Positions 27,269 to 36,150 of a stretch of DNA of 64,000 bases are shown here, in pieces (position 1 is the first letter of the stretch; every line of letters starts with the position of its first letter). The position numbers and the translations under genes are program-made. The DNA is from Rhodovulum sulfidophilum DSM 1374 (GTDB taxonomy: Bacteria > Pseudomonadota > Alphaproteobacteria > Rhodobacterales > Rhodobacteraceae), in NCBI RefSeq assembly GCF_001633165.1, contig NZ_CP015418.1, positions 3,410,001-3,474,000 of the forward strand, in the 5' to 3' direction. A model generated the notes under the pieces. It saw nothing but the letters and a program-made list of their open reading frames with translations. It had not been told where the DNA came from and made no database searches.

Positions 27269-28285
27269 ATGACGGCGCTCAAGAAATTCCAACGCCTCGA
27301 AAGCCCGGGCCTCTGGCGCGAAAGCCCCGAGGCCCAGCGCCGCGACGTGATCCTGTCCTTCGGCAACGCCTCGCTGATGGTCTCGGACAGTGCCGAACGG
27401 GTGCTGACCCATTGGTCGCTGGCCGCGCTCGAGCGGCTCAATCCCGGCCAGATGCCCGCGCTTTACTCGCCCGGCGCCGATAGCGGCGAGACCCTCGAGA
27501 TCGAGGACGATCTGATGGTCGACGCGCTCGAGACCGTGCGCAAGGCCATCGGCCGCGCCCGGCCGCGCCCCGGACGGCTGCGGATCTGGATCGTCGCGGC
27601 GACGGCTGCGGGCATCGCCGCGCTGGCGCTGTTCTGGCTGCCGGGCGCGCTGGTGCGCCAGACCGTGGCTGTCGCCCCGCCCGAGATCCGCGCCGAGATC
27701 GGCCAGGCGGTGCTGGCGCGGATGGCCCGCGCCGCGGGAACCCCCTGCGAGCGGGCGGGCGGCCAGCGCGCACTCGACCGGCTGAGCGCGCGGCTTCTGC
27801 CCGGCAGCGGCAAGCGGGTGCGCGTCCTGCCCGGCGGGCTGCCGCGGGCGCTGCATCTGCCCGGCGGGCTGATCCTGCTGAACCGGGCACTGGTCGAGGA
27901 CCATGAGGACGTGGCCGCCGTGGCGGGCTTCATCCTGACCGAGGATCTGCGCGCCACCCGGTCCGACCCGCTGGCCGACCTGTTGCGCGCGGCCGGGCCG
28001 CTGGCGACCTTCCGGCTGCTGACGACCGGGACCCTGCCCGAGGCGGCGCTGTCGGATTATGCCCGCGAGGTTCTGATCGCCCCCGAAGCCCCCCTGCCCG
28101 AGGCCGAGCTGCTGGCCCGGTTCCGGGAGGCGGGCCTGCCCTCGACCCCCTATGCGCTGGCACTCGATGTCACCGGCGAAAGCCAGCGCGGCCTGATCGA
28201 GGGCGATCCGCTGCGCGGACGCGAGACCGATCCGCCGATTTCGGATGGCGACTGGCTGCGCCTGCAGGCGATCTGCGGCGGTTGA
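27269..28285 (+). CDS. M48-peptidase-like membrane protein without HExxH
   Basis: A 338-aa protein with one clear membrane helix (about residues 104-128). The C-terminal half resembles the entry of M48 metallopeptidase domains: HLPGGLILLNRALVEDHED, then VAGFILTEDLRA where active enzymes have GHExxH. The zinc motif is thus missing, and a non-proteolytic or structural role is likely. The N-terminal part (DVILSFGNASLMVSDSAERV) suggests a soluble domain with a beta-sandwich look. The gene stands alone, 113 bp after the ligase. Resemblance to M48 is my reading; function unknown. Confidence 0.75.
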   Translation: MTALKKFQRLESPGLWRESPEAQRRDVILSFGNASLMVSDSAERVLTHWSLAALERLNPGQMPALYSPGADSGETLEIEDDLMVDALETVRKAIGRARPRPGRLRIWIVAATAAGIAALALFWLPGALVRQTVAVAPPEIRAEIGQAVLARMARAAGTPCERAGGQRALDRLSARLLPGSGKRVRVLPGGLPRALHLPGGLILLNRALVEDHEDVAAVAGFILTEDLRATRSDPLADLLRAAGPLATFRLLTTGTLPEAALSDYAREVLIAPEAPLPEAELLARFREAGLPSTPYALALDVTGESQRGLIEGDPLRGRETDPPISDGDWLRLQAICGG

Positions 28286-28740
28286 CCCCCGCACGGGCCG
28301 GACTGCCCGAGCCGGACTGCTCCGCCCGCCGGCATGGAACGATCCCGTCATGGACAGGAAGGCGAGCGCCCGGCCGGACATCCTCCTGAAGCTGCGCGAG
28401 GTTGGCGCCACGCGGCAGAGCCGCGACCGGTGGCCAGGCATGTCGACATGAGCGCGCGCCCCGCTGCCGCGACCCGCGGGCTCGGAGCAGAGAACCGGCG
28501 TCCGGCGTGCCGTCTCTGAGCGGCCCCTCGACAGGATGATCCCGGGCGTGGCGGCATGGGCAGAAAGGGCCGTCTCGGAAACGGTCCGGGGCACCGCTTC
28601 AGGCCCGGGCGGGCGGGAGGCCCCGAGCCGCTCGCGCCCAAGCAACGGCATCGGCCATAGACGGCGGCGGTCTGGCGGCCAAGGCCTCAACAACCGTCAG
28701 ATTGGACCGCCCGGATGGGGCCGCTCAGGCGGATGGGCCC
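28286..28740. other. 455-bp gap, no gene recognised
   Basis: This lies between the M48-like gene and the convergent SPOR gene. Short open frames are present (for example 33 codons from the ATG near 28350), but none has a ribosome site or known similarity. No tRNA-like fold, terminator with a T-tract or repeat was noticed. It may be decayed coding sequence. Confidence 0.4.
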
Positions 28741-29262
28741 TCAGCGTCCGGTCGCGACCGGCGCGTAGCCCGCCCCGACCAGGGCGCCGCGGGCCCGGCC
28801 CATGCTGTCGCGATCGCCGAAGGGACCGGCGAAGATGACCGTCACCAGCGCATCACCGGCCATCATCCGTCCCTGCCGCGCGGGCAGGCCCAGACGGCGC
28901 AGATCCGCCACCGCCTCTGCCGCCGCACCGGCTTCGGTAAAGGCCCCGACCTGGATATAGCGACGGCCCGGAGCTGCAACACCGGCCACCGGCGCCTCTG
29001 CCACGGCCGGCCGCCGGGCGGGATCGACAAGGCGCTGCGGAACCTGTTCGGTCCAGACGCGCCGCATCTGGGCATCGCCCCATTCGGTGCGCGGCCCGCG
29101 CAGCGGATTGAGGCGATCGTCTTCCCAGACCTCGCGATAGCCATGAGGCGGCTGCAGCGGCACCGCCCCGGCGGCGACCGGGTCGGCCCGGACCGCGCCC
29201 GTACCGCCCGCGCAAAGCGCAAGCGCGACGGTCACGGCCTGACAGTATATCGGAAAGCGCAT
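28741..29262 (-). CDS. secreted SPOR-domain protein
   Basis: A 173-aa exported protein: signal peptide at residues 1-26 (VTVALALCAGGTGAVRA), a Pro-rich linker, and a SPOR domain from about residue 98 (RRYIQVGAFTEAGAAAEAVA, then VIFAGPFGDRDSMGRAR). SPOR domains bind denuded peptidoglycan at septa. The start at 29262 is chosen for the signal peptide; the frame is open to 29484. It lies 65 bp downstream of upp, same strand, and could be read from that operon. Confidence 0.85.
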   Translation of the reverse strand: MRFPIYCQAVTVALALCAGGTGAVRADPVAAGAVPLQPPHGYREVWEDDRLNPLRGPRTEWGDAQMRRVWTEQVPQRLVDPARRPAVAEAPVAGVAAPGRRYIQVGAFTEAGAAAEAVADLRRLGLPARQGRMMAGDALVTVIFAGPFGDRDSMGRARGALVGAGYAPVATGR

Positions 29263-29327
29263 GTCGATCTCACCCGTTTGTCCGAAATCGTGCCACCGCC
29301 TCCGGAAGGTGTAAAGCCTGAACTCAG

Positions 29328-29960
29328 CTACCGCGTGCCGAACATCCTGTCGCCCGCATCGCCGAGCCCCGGCATGATATAGCCCTGCTCGTCCAGCCGC
29401 TCGTCGAGCGAAGCGGTCACGATCGGCACATCGGGATGGGCCTCCTTCATCCGGGCAACCCCTTCGGGGGCGGCCAGCAGGCACATGAAGCGGATGTCAT
29501 TGGCCCCGGCCTGCTTCAGCAGATCGACCGCCGCGGCCGAGGAATTGCCGGTGGCCAGCATCGGGTCGACCACGATCACCAGCCGGTCCTTCAGATCCTG
29601 CGGCACCTTGAAGTAATACTGCACCGGCTGCAGGGTTTCCTCGTCGCGGTAAAGGCCCACGAAGCCCACCCGTGCCGAGGGCACCAGTTCCAGCACCCCG
29701 TCGAGCAGGCCGTTGCCCGCCCGCAGGATCGAGATCAGCGCCATCTTCTTGCCCGCCAGCACCGGCGCATCCATCTCGCGGAGCGGGGTCTCGATCCGCC
29801 GCGTGGTCATTTCCAGCTCGCGGGTGATTTCATAGGCCAGCAACTGGCTGATCTCGCGCAGAAGCTGCCGAAACTCGGCGGTCGATGTGGCCTTGTCCCG
29901 CATCAGCGTCAGCTTGTGCTGCACCAGCGGGTGGGTAACGACGGTCAGATGGTCATACAT
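29328..29960 (-). CDS. upp: uracil phosphoribosyltransferase
   Basis: A 210-aa enzyme making UMP from uracil and PRPP. The PRPP loop is [16 protein letters not shown], and the uracil site lies in the C-terminal [17 protein letters not shown]. The start at 29960 gives the canonical [17 protein letters not shown] and overlaps the end of add by 8 bp. It is the last gene of cdd-deoA-deoB-add-upp and uses the uracil released by DeoA. Confidence 0.96.
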   Translation of the reverse strand: MYDHLTVVTHPLVQHKLTLMRDKATSTAEFRQLLREISQLLAYEITRELEMTTRRIETPLREMDAPVLAGKKMALISILRAGNGLLDGVLELVPSARVGFVGLYRDEETLQPVQYYFKVPQDLKDRLVIVVDPMLATGNSSAAAVDLLKQAGANDIRFMCLLAAPEGVARMKEAHPDVPIVTASLDERLDEQGYIMPGLGDAGDRMFGTR

Positions 29961-30936
29961 CGGCGGCCTCCAGGCGTGTCTTGAGCTTTGCGCGGGTCTC
30001 CGCATCGCAGAAGGCGGAGTCAAGCGCCACCCGGTTCATCGCGGCAAAATCGCTGTCTTCCCAGCCGAAGATCTCGGCCAGCCGGGCATATTCGCGCCGC
30101 ATCGTGGTGTGGAAGAAGGGCGGATCGTCGGTCGAGACGGTCAGCTTGACGCCCGCGCGCCTGAGCCGCTCGACCGGATGCGCGGCCAGCGACGGGTAAA
30201 GCCCCAGCGCCACGTTGGACCCGGGACAGATTTCCAGCACCGTGCCCGCCTCGACCAGATGATCGACAAGGCCCGGATCCTCGATGGCGCGCACACCATG
30301 ACCGATGCGGTCGACCCTGAGATCGGCCAGCGCCTCGCGCACCGAGGCCGGACCGCTCCATTCGCCGGCATGGACGGTCAGCCCCAGCCCGGCCTCGCGG
30401 GCCATGTCGAAGGCATAGGCGAAATCGCGCGGCCGCCCGCGACGCTCGTCGCCCGCCATGCCGAAGCCGACGACGAAATCGCCCGCCGTCTCGGCGGCGC
30501 AAAGCGCGGCCTCGCGCGCCCTGTCGGGACCGAAATGGCGGATGCAGGTCACATTGGCGCGCAGCAGGATGCCCTGCCCCTCGGCCCGTCCGGCGGCCTC
30601 GCGGATCGCCTCGAGATGGTCGACCCAGGCCGAGAGATCGCAGCCGCCGCAGAAATCGGGCGCGAGGAAGGTCTCGAGATAGATCACCCCCTCGGCCGCG
30701 GTCTCCTCCAGCACGGCCGATGTCAGCCGGGCATAATCCTCGGGCGTCCTCAGCGCCGAGGAGGCGGCCTCGTAGGTGTCCAGAAACTGCAGGAAATCGC
30801 CGGTGACATAGCCGCCATCGGCATCGAAGATGCGGGAAATATCCAGGTTTCGCGCCCGCGCCATGTCGCGGATCAGGGCCGGCGGCGCCGCGCCTTCCAG
30901 GTGGTGGTGCAATTCGATCTTGGGCAACTCGGTCAC
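29953..30936 (-). CDS. add: adenosine deaminase
   Basis: A 327-aa TIM-barrel metal hydrolase that deaminates adenosine or deoxyadenosine. Zinc ligands are in [10 protein letters not shown], and the downstream active-site blocks are [17 protein letters not shown] and STDDPPFF. The start is GTG at 30936 overlapping the deoB stop (GTGA), with GGAG upstream; this begins exactly at the conserved TELPKIELH. Adenine deaminase activity cannot be excluded. Confidence 0.93.
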   Translation of the reverse strand: MTELPKIELHHHLEGAAPPALIRDMARARNLDISRIFDADGGYVTGDFLQFLDTYEAASSALRTPEDYARLTSAVLEETAAEGVIYLETFLAPDFCGGCDLSAWVDHLEAIREAAGRAEGQGILLRANVTCIRHFGPDRAREAALCAAETAGDFVVGFGMAGDERRGRPRDFAYAFDMAREAGLGLTVHAGEWSGPASVREALADLRVDRIGHGVRAIEDPGLVDHLVEAGTVLEICPGSNVALGLYPSLAAHPVERLRRAGVKLTVSTDDPPFFHTTMRREYARLAEIFGWEDSDFAAMNRVALDSAFCDAETRAKLKTRLEAADV

Positions 30937-32144
30937 AGGAAACTCCGTCCGGGGCCTTGGGGGGGAATGCCGAGATGGGTGGCGATGCTGGCAGCGGTAT
31001 CGGCAAAGGCGCGCAGGCCCAGCGCGCGCGTGCCGCGGCCGGCGCCGATCACCGGCACCCGCTCGCGGGTATGGTCGGTGCCGCGCCAGGTCGGGTCGTT
31101 GCCGTGATCGGCGGTGATCAGCACCAGATCGCCGGGCCGCATCCGTCCGAGGATGCGCGGCAGGGCGGCATCGAACCATTCCAGCGCCCGGGCATAGCCC
31201 GCCACGTCGCGGCGATGGCCGTAAAGGCTGTCGAACTCGACGAAATTGGCGAAGGTCAGGCTGCCCTCGGGCGCCTCTTCCATCAGATCGGCCCAATGGG
31301 TCATCAGGTCGGCATCGGGGCCGGTCCGGACCTCGTCGATGCCGCGCATCGAGAAGATGTCGCCGATCTTGCCGATGGCCTGCACCCGCCGCCCCTCGGC
31401 CTGCACCCAGTCGCACAGCGTGGGTGCAGGCGGCGCCATCGCGTAATCGTGGCGATGGGCGGTCCGGGTGAACCCCGTCTCGGGGGTGCCGATGAAGGGC
31501 CGCGCGATGACCCGGCCGATCCGCATCTCATGCAGCCGGGGCGCGATCGCCGCGCAAAGCGCCTGCAGCCGCGCGCGGCCGAAGACCTCTTCATGGGCGG
31601 CGATCTGGAAGACGCTGTCGGAGGAGGTGTAGAGGATCGGCCAACCGGTCCGCATATGCTCGGCGCCGAGCCGGTCGAGGATCTCGGTGCCCGAGGCGTG
31701 GCAATTGCCAAGCGTGCCCCCGGTTCCGGCGATCCGGCGGATCTCGGCCAGAAGGTCTTCGGGAAAGGCCGGGACCTCGCGCGGGAAATAGCTCCAGTCC
31801 CAGGGCAGCGGTACCCCGGCCAGCTCCCAATGGCCCGAGGGCGTGTCCTTGCCGCGCGAGACCTCGGTCGCCGCGCCCCAGAGCCCCTGCGGTTCGGCGT
31901 CAAGCCCCGGCGCGCCCTCGCCCGAGGCCAGACGGATCGCGGCCCCCAGCCCCAGCGCATCGAGATAAGGCAGTTTCAGCGCGCCGGAGCGGCCGGTCTC
32001 GGCGCGGCCTTCGGCACAGGCCCTTGCGATATGGACAAGCGTATTGGCACCGGTATCGGGCTGGCCTGCATTGAAGAACTCGGCGGCATCGGGCGCGCCG
32101 CCGCAGCCGACCGAATCCATCACCGCCAGGAAGGCCCGGGTCAT
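30933..32144 (-). CDS. deoB: phosphopentomutase
   Basis: A 403-aa alkaline-phosphatase-fold mutase interconverting (deoxy)ribose 1- and 5-phosphates. Metal-site motifs are seen at the N terminus (MTRAFLAVMDSVGCGGAPDA), TSSDSVFQIAAHEE in the middle, and DLVLITADHGNDPTWRGTDH near the end. Start 32144 overlaps the deoA stop as ATGA. It receives deoxyribose 1-phosphate from DeoA. deoC, the next step, is absent from the window. Confidence 0.95.
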   Translation of the reverse strand: MTRAFLAVMDSVGCGGAPDAAEFFNAGQPDTGANTLVHIARACAEGRAETGRSGALKLPYLDALGLGAAIRLASGEGAPGLDAEPQGLWGAATEVSRGKDTPSGHWELAGVPLPWDWSYFPREVPAFPEDLLAEIRRIAGTGGTLGNCHASGTEILDRLGAEHMRTGWPILYTSSDSVFQIAAHEEVFGRARLQALCAAIAPRLHEMRIGRVIARPFIGTPETGFTRTAHRHDYAMAPPAPTLCDWVQAEGRRVQAIGKIGDIFSMRGIDEVRTGPDADLMTHWADLMEEAPEGSLTFANFVEFDSLYGHRRDVAGYARALEWFDAALPRILGRMRPGDLVLITADHGNDPTWRGTDHTRERVPVIGAGRGTRALGLRAFADTAASIATHLGIPPQGPGRSFL

Positions 32145-33451
32145 CGCAACAGCCTCCGCTGCACCAGAGGCGGGATCCCGGGCGTCTCGTCGCCCAGCGT
32201 GAAGGCCGCGCGCACCTGCCCGGCCACCGCCTCGGCATCGGTCTCGCTGGCGGCATGGATGATGGCCAGCGGCTCGCCCGGCGCGATCCGGTCGCCCAGC
32301 GCCGCCATCTCGGCCAGCCCCACCGCCGGATTGATCCGGTCGCCCTCGCGCCGCCGCCCGCCGCCAAGCGCCACCACCGCGCGCCCCAGCGCCGCGCCGT
32401 CGATGGCCTGCACGATGCCGCCCGCGGGGGACGCGACCTCGCACAGCACGGGGGCCGCGGGCAGCCGGTCGGGCCAGCGCTCGATGAAATCGGCCGGACC
32501 GCCCAACTCGGCGACCATCTCGCCGAATTTGAGCACGGCATCGCCGCTCTCGATCGCGCGGCCGATACGCTGCGCGCCATCGGCGGCATCGGCGGCCAGC
32601 CCCCCCAGCGCCAGCACCTCTCCGCCAAGCGCACAGGTCAGATCCCAGAGCGCGGGCGTGACGCCGGTGCCGGTCAGGGTCTCCATCACCTCGATCACCT
32701 CGAGCGCATTGCCCGCCGCGCCCACCAGCGGCTGGGACATGTCGGTGATCAGCGCGGCCGTCATGCAGCCCGCCCCCTGCGCCGTCGCGACCAGCGCGCG
32801 GGCCAGATCCTCGGCCTCGTCCATGTCCTTCATGAAGGCGCCCGAACCGACCTTGACGTCGAGCACCAGCGCCTCGAGCCCGGCGGCCAGCTTCTTCGAG
32901 AGGATCGAGGCGGTGATCAGGTCGATGCTCTCGACCGTGCCCGAGACATCGCGGATCGCGTAAAGCCGCCGGTCGGCGGGGGCGATGTCGTCCGAGGCGC
33001 CGACGATGGCGCAGCCGACCTGGGCGGTGATCGATTTCAGTCCGGCGAGCGAGACCTCGCCGCGATAGCCGGGAATCGATTCGAGCTTGTCGAGCGTGCC
33101 GCCGGTATGGCCGAGCCCCCGCCCCGAGATCATCGGCACGAACGCACCGCAGGCGGCCAGCGCCGGGGCCAGCGCCAGCGAGACGCAATCGCCGATGCCG
33201 CCGGTGGAATGCTTGTCGAGCACCGGCCCCGGCAGGTTCCACTCGATCACCTTGCCGCTGTCGCGCATCGCCCGCGTCAGCCCGACCCGCCCGGGATCGC
33301 TCAGCCCGTTCAGAAGCACCGCCATGGCAAAGGCCCCGGCCTGGGCATCGGTCACCGCGCCGGTGGCGAGGCCCTCGGCGAACCAGCGCAGATCCTCGTC
33401 GGTCAGGGCTTCGTCATCGCGGACCCGCGCGATGATGCTGCGTGCATCCAT
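32141..33451 (-). CDS. deoA: thymidine phosphorylase
   Basis: A 436-aa glycosyltransferase-family enzyme that phosphorolyses thymidine and deoxyuridine. Motifs: DKHSTGGIGDCVSLALAP (phosphate/nucleoside site), GRGLGHTGGTLDKLESIPG and KVGSGAFMKDMDEA. The start at 33451 (MDARSIIARVRD) is 1 nt after the cdd stop; upstream open frame has no support. Second gene of the salvage operon. Confidence 0.96.
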   Translation of the reverse strand: MDARSIIARVRDDEALTDEDLRWFAEGLATGAVTDAQAGAFAMAVLLNGLSDPGRVGLTRAMRDSGKVIEWNLPGPVLDKHSTGGIGDCVSLALAPALAACGAFVPMISGRGLGHTGGTLDKLESIPGYRGEVSLAGLKSITAQVGCAIVGASDDIAPADRRLYAIRDVSGTVESIDLITASILSKKLAAGLEALVLDVKVGSGAFMKDMDEAEDLARALVATAQGAGCMTAALITDMSQPLVGAAGNALEVIEVMETLTGTGVTPALWDLTCALGGEVLALGGLAADAADGAQRIGRAIESGDAVLKFGEMVAELGGPADFIERWPDRLPAAPVLCEVASPAGGIVQAIDGAALGRAVVALGGGRRREGDRINPAVGLAEMAALGDRIAPGEPLAIIHAASETDAEAVAGQVRAAFTLGDETPGIPPLVQRRLLR

Positions 33452-33452
33452 G

Positions 33453-33842
33453 TCAGTCGCCCATATGCGCGGGCGCGAAGGCCCCGGGCAAAAGCTCGGC
33501 AACGGTGACGACCCGGCTGGCGCCGCCGGTCGTGGCCAGCGTCACCGGAACCCCAGGCGCGGCGAATTCGGCCAGCTTCTGACGGCACCCGCCGCAGGGC
33601 GGCACCGGATCGGGGCTGTCGGCGATCACCGCCACCTCGCGGATCTCGCGGCAGCCGGCCGCCACCATGGCGGCAATCGCGCCGGCCTCGGCGCAGGTGC
33701 CTTCGGGATAGGCCGCGTTCTCGACATTGCAGCCGACATGGATCCGTCCATCCGCCCCCAGAATGGCTGCCCCGACCTTGAAGCGCGAATAGGGGGCATG
33801 GGCGTTTTCGCGCACTGCGCGGGCAGCGGTCAGTAGCGGCAT
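33453..33842 (-). CDS. cdd: cytidine deaminase
   Basis: A 129-aa homotetrameric-type cytidine deaminase. Zinc site: Cys and catalytic Glu in TCAEAGAI, with PPCGGCRQ supplying the other two cysteines; N-terminal APYSRFKVGAA binds nucleoside. GGAGG precedes the ATG at 33842. It is the first gene of the operon and faces prpE across a 189-bp promoter region. Confidence 0.96.
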   Translation of the reverse strand: MPLLTAARAVRENAHAPYSRFKVGAAILGADGRIHVGCNVENAAYPEGTCAEAGAIAAMVAAGCREIREVAVIADSPDPVPPCGGCRQKLAEFAAPGVPVTLATTGGASRVVTVAELLPGAFAPAHMGD

Positions 33843-33931
33843 CGGATCCTCCGTTTCCACGACAATCTGCGGTGCCGCCGCGACCGATGCAAGCCCGGCC
33901 GGACTCGCGACGATTCCGCGCGGCTGGCGGG

Positions 33932-33957
33932 CGATTGCGCTAACATTCGCGCAATCG
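33932..33957. promoter_or_regulatory. TTGCGC palindrome between cdd and prpE
   Basis: CGATTGCGC (33932-33940) and GCGCAATCG (33949-33957) form a perfect 9-bp inverted repeat with an 8-nt spacer. Further TTGCGC copies occur at 33970-33975 and 34001-34006 in the prpE leader. The cluster looks like a regulator binding region; propionate genes in related bacteria are controlled by PccR/ScfR-type proteins that bind TTTGC-like repeats, so control of prpE is most likely. Confidence 0.5.
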
Positions 33958-34031
33958 AGAGTTTCTATCTTGCGCCCCAGCAACTCGCTGCGTAACAGAA
34001 TTGCGCCAGCTACGCGGAGGGAAGGAAAATC

Positions 34032-35927
34032 ATGTCATATGCCGAGGTCTACGAGCAGTGGAAAGCGGACCCCAACGGCTTCTGGATGGAAGCCGCGGAG
34101 GCGATCGACTGGGTGGAGAAACCCTCCAAGGCGCTGTTCGACGAGAATGCCCCGAATTACGAATGGTTCAACGACGGCATGGTCAACACCTGCTGGAACG
34201 CGGTCGACCGCCATGTCGAACAGGGCCGCGGCGAACAGGTCGCGATCATCTATGACAGCCCGATCACCCATACCAAGCGCGAGATCACCTATGTCGAGCT
34301 GCGCAACCGCGTGGCGACGCTGGCGGGGGCGCTGCGCGACAAGGGCGTGACCAAGGGCGACCGGGTCATCATCTACATGCCGATGATCGTCGAGGCGCTG
34401 GAGGCGATGCTGGCCTGCGCGCGGCTGGGCGCGGTGCATTCGGTGGTGTTCGGCGGCTTTGCCGCGCATGAGCTTGCGGTGCGGATCGACGATGCCAAGC
34501 CGAAATGCATCATGGCCGCCTCCTGCGGGATCGAGCCGGGCCGTCTGGTGCATTACAAGCCGCTGCTGGACGGCGCCATCGACCAGGCCACCCACAAGCC
34601 CGAATTCTGCGTGATCTACCAGCGCGAACAGGAAGTGGCGCAACTGACCGAGGGCCGCGACGTCAACTGGCACGGCTTCCAATACGGCGTTCAGCCCGCG
34701 GAATGCGTGCCGGTCGAGGGCAACCACCCGGCCTATATCCTCTATACCTCGGGCACGACCGGCCAGCCCAAGGGGGTGGTGCGTCCGACCGGCGGCCATC
34801 TGGTGGCGCTGAACTGGACCATGAAGAACATCTACAACCTGGACCCGGGCGACGTGTTCTGGGCCGCCTCTGATGTCGGCTGGGTCGTTGGCCACAGCTA
34901 TATCTGCTATGCGCCGCTGATCCACGGCAACACCACCATCGTGTTCGAGGGCAAGCCCGTGGGCACGCCCGATGCCGGCGTGTTCTGGCGGGTGATCTCG
35001 GAACACAAGGTGAAGAGCTTCTTCACCGCCCCCACCGCCTTCCGCGCCATCAAGCGCGAGGACCCGAATGGCGAATTCGTCAACAAATACGACCTGACCG
35101 GGCTCAAGGCGCTGTATCTCGCGGGCGAACGCGCCGATCCCGACACGATCAAATGGGCGCAGCGGATGCTGGGCGTGCCGGTGATCGACCACTGGTGGCA
35201 GACCGAAACCGGCTGGGCCATCGCGGGCAACCCGCTGGGGATCGAGAAGCTGCCGGTGAAGGTGGGCTCGCCCTCGGTGCCGATGCCGGGCTATGACATC
35301 CACATCCTCGACGAGGGCGGGCACGAGGTCGGCCCGAACACCTTGGGCGCGATCGCGGTCAAGCTGCCGCTGCCTCCGGGCACGCTGCCCACGCTGTGGA
35401 ACGCGCATGAGCGGTTCGAGAAATCCTACCTCGCCCATTTCCCCGGATATTACGAAACCGGCGATGCGGGCTACAAGGACGATGACGGCTATCTCTATAT
35501 CATGGCGCGGACCGACGATGTCATCAACGTCGCCGGGCACCGGCTCTCGACCGGCGCGATGGAAGAGGTGCTGGCCAGCCATCCCGAGGTCGCCGAATGC
35601 GCGGTGATCGGCGTGGCCGACGAGCTGAAGGGGCAGTTGCCGATGGGCTTTCTCTGCCTCAATGCGGGCTGCAGCCGCGACCATGGCGAGATCGTCCGCG
35701 AATGCGTCAGGCTGGTGCGCGACCAGATCGGCCCGGTCGCGGCCTTCAAGCTGGCCTGCATCGTCGACCGGCTGCCCAAGACCCGGTCGGGCAAGATCCT
35801 GCGCGGAACCATGTCCAAGATCGCCGACGGGATGGATTTCAAGATGCCCGCGACCATTGATGACCCGGCGATCCTCGACGAAATCGCCGATGCGGTGAAG
35901 CGGCTGGGCTATCCGCAGGCGGCCTGA
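34032..35927 (+). CDS. prpE: propionyl-CoA synthetase
   Basis: A 631-aa AMP-forming ligase of the Acs/PrpE family. P-loop YTSGTTGQPKG, ASDVGWVVGHSYI, WWQTETGW (A5), YYETGDAGYKDDDGY, DDVINVAGHRLSTGAMEE and C-terminal Lys in RLPKTRSGKILRGT (acetylation-regulated site) are all present. Length and the KGVVRPTGGHLVALNW segment fit PrpE better than acetyl-CoA synthetase. It makes propionyl-CoA from propionate. GGAGGGAAGG precedes the ATG. Regulation is probably through the TTGCGC repeats upstream. Confidence 0.9.
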   Translation: MSYAEVYEQWKADPNGFWMEAAEAIDWVEKPSKALFDENAPNYEWFNDGMVNTCWNAVDRHVEQGRGEQVAIIYDSPITHTKREITYVELRNRVATLAGALRDKGVTKGDRVIIYMPMIVEALEAMLACARLGAVHSVVFGGFAAHELAVRIDDAKPKCIMAASCGIEPGRLVHYKPLLDGAIDQATHKPEFCVIYQREQEVAQLTEGRDVNWHGFQYGVQPAECVPVEGNHPAYILYTSGTTGQPKGVVRPTGGHLVALNWTMKNIYNLDPGDVFWAASDVGWVVGHSYICYAPLIHGNTTIVFEGKPVGTPDAGVFWRVISEHKVKSFFTAPTAFRAIKREDPNGEFVNKYDLTGLKALYLAGERADPDTIKWAQRMLGVPVIDHWWQTETGWAIAGNPLGIEKLPVKVGSPSVPMPGYDIHILDEGGHEVGPNTLGAIAVKLPLPPGTLPTLWNAHERFEKSYLAHFPGYYETGDAGYKDDDGYLYIMARTDDVINVAGHRLSTGAMEEVLASHPEVAECAVIGVADELKGQLPMGFLCLNAGCSRDHGEIVRECVRLVRDQIGPVAAFKLACIVDRLPKTRSGKILRGTMSKIADGMDFKMPATIDDPAILDEIADAVKRLGYPQAA

Positions 35928-35932
35928 GCCGC

Positions 35933-35964
35933 TGTTCCGGGGCCCCACACCGGACCCCGGAACA
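35933..35964 (+). terminator. hairpin after prpE, weak terminator
   Basis: TGTTCCGGGG (35933-35942) pairs perfectly with CCCCGGAACA (35955-35964) around a 12-nt loop, 6 nt after the prpE stop. There is no T-tract, so stopping would need other factors; it may instead protect the mRNA end. Confidence 0.45.
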
Positions 35965-36150
35965 GGCCCCGGATCGAAAAAAGCTCTGAAATTGAAGCCG
36001 ACGCAGGGACAATCTTGCGTTGGCTCTCGTATTTTTTACCATTACTGCAAGTATTTTCCGCGATACCGGGTAAACCTGACCAATAGACAGGTTGGTACAC
36101 GGCCCCAAGAGATGTAATAAGATAGAAATGCAACCCATGCGAGTGCAGCA

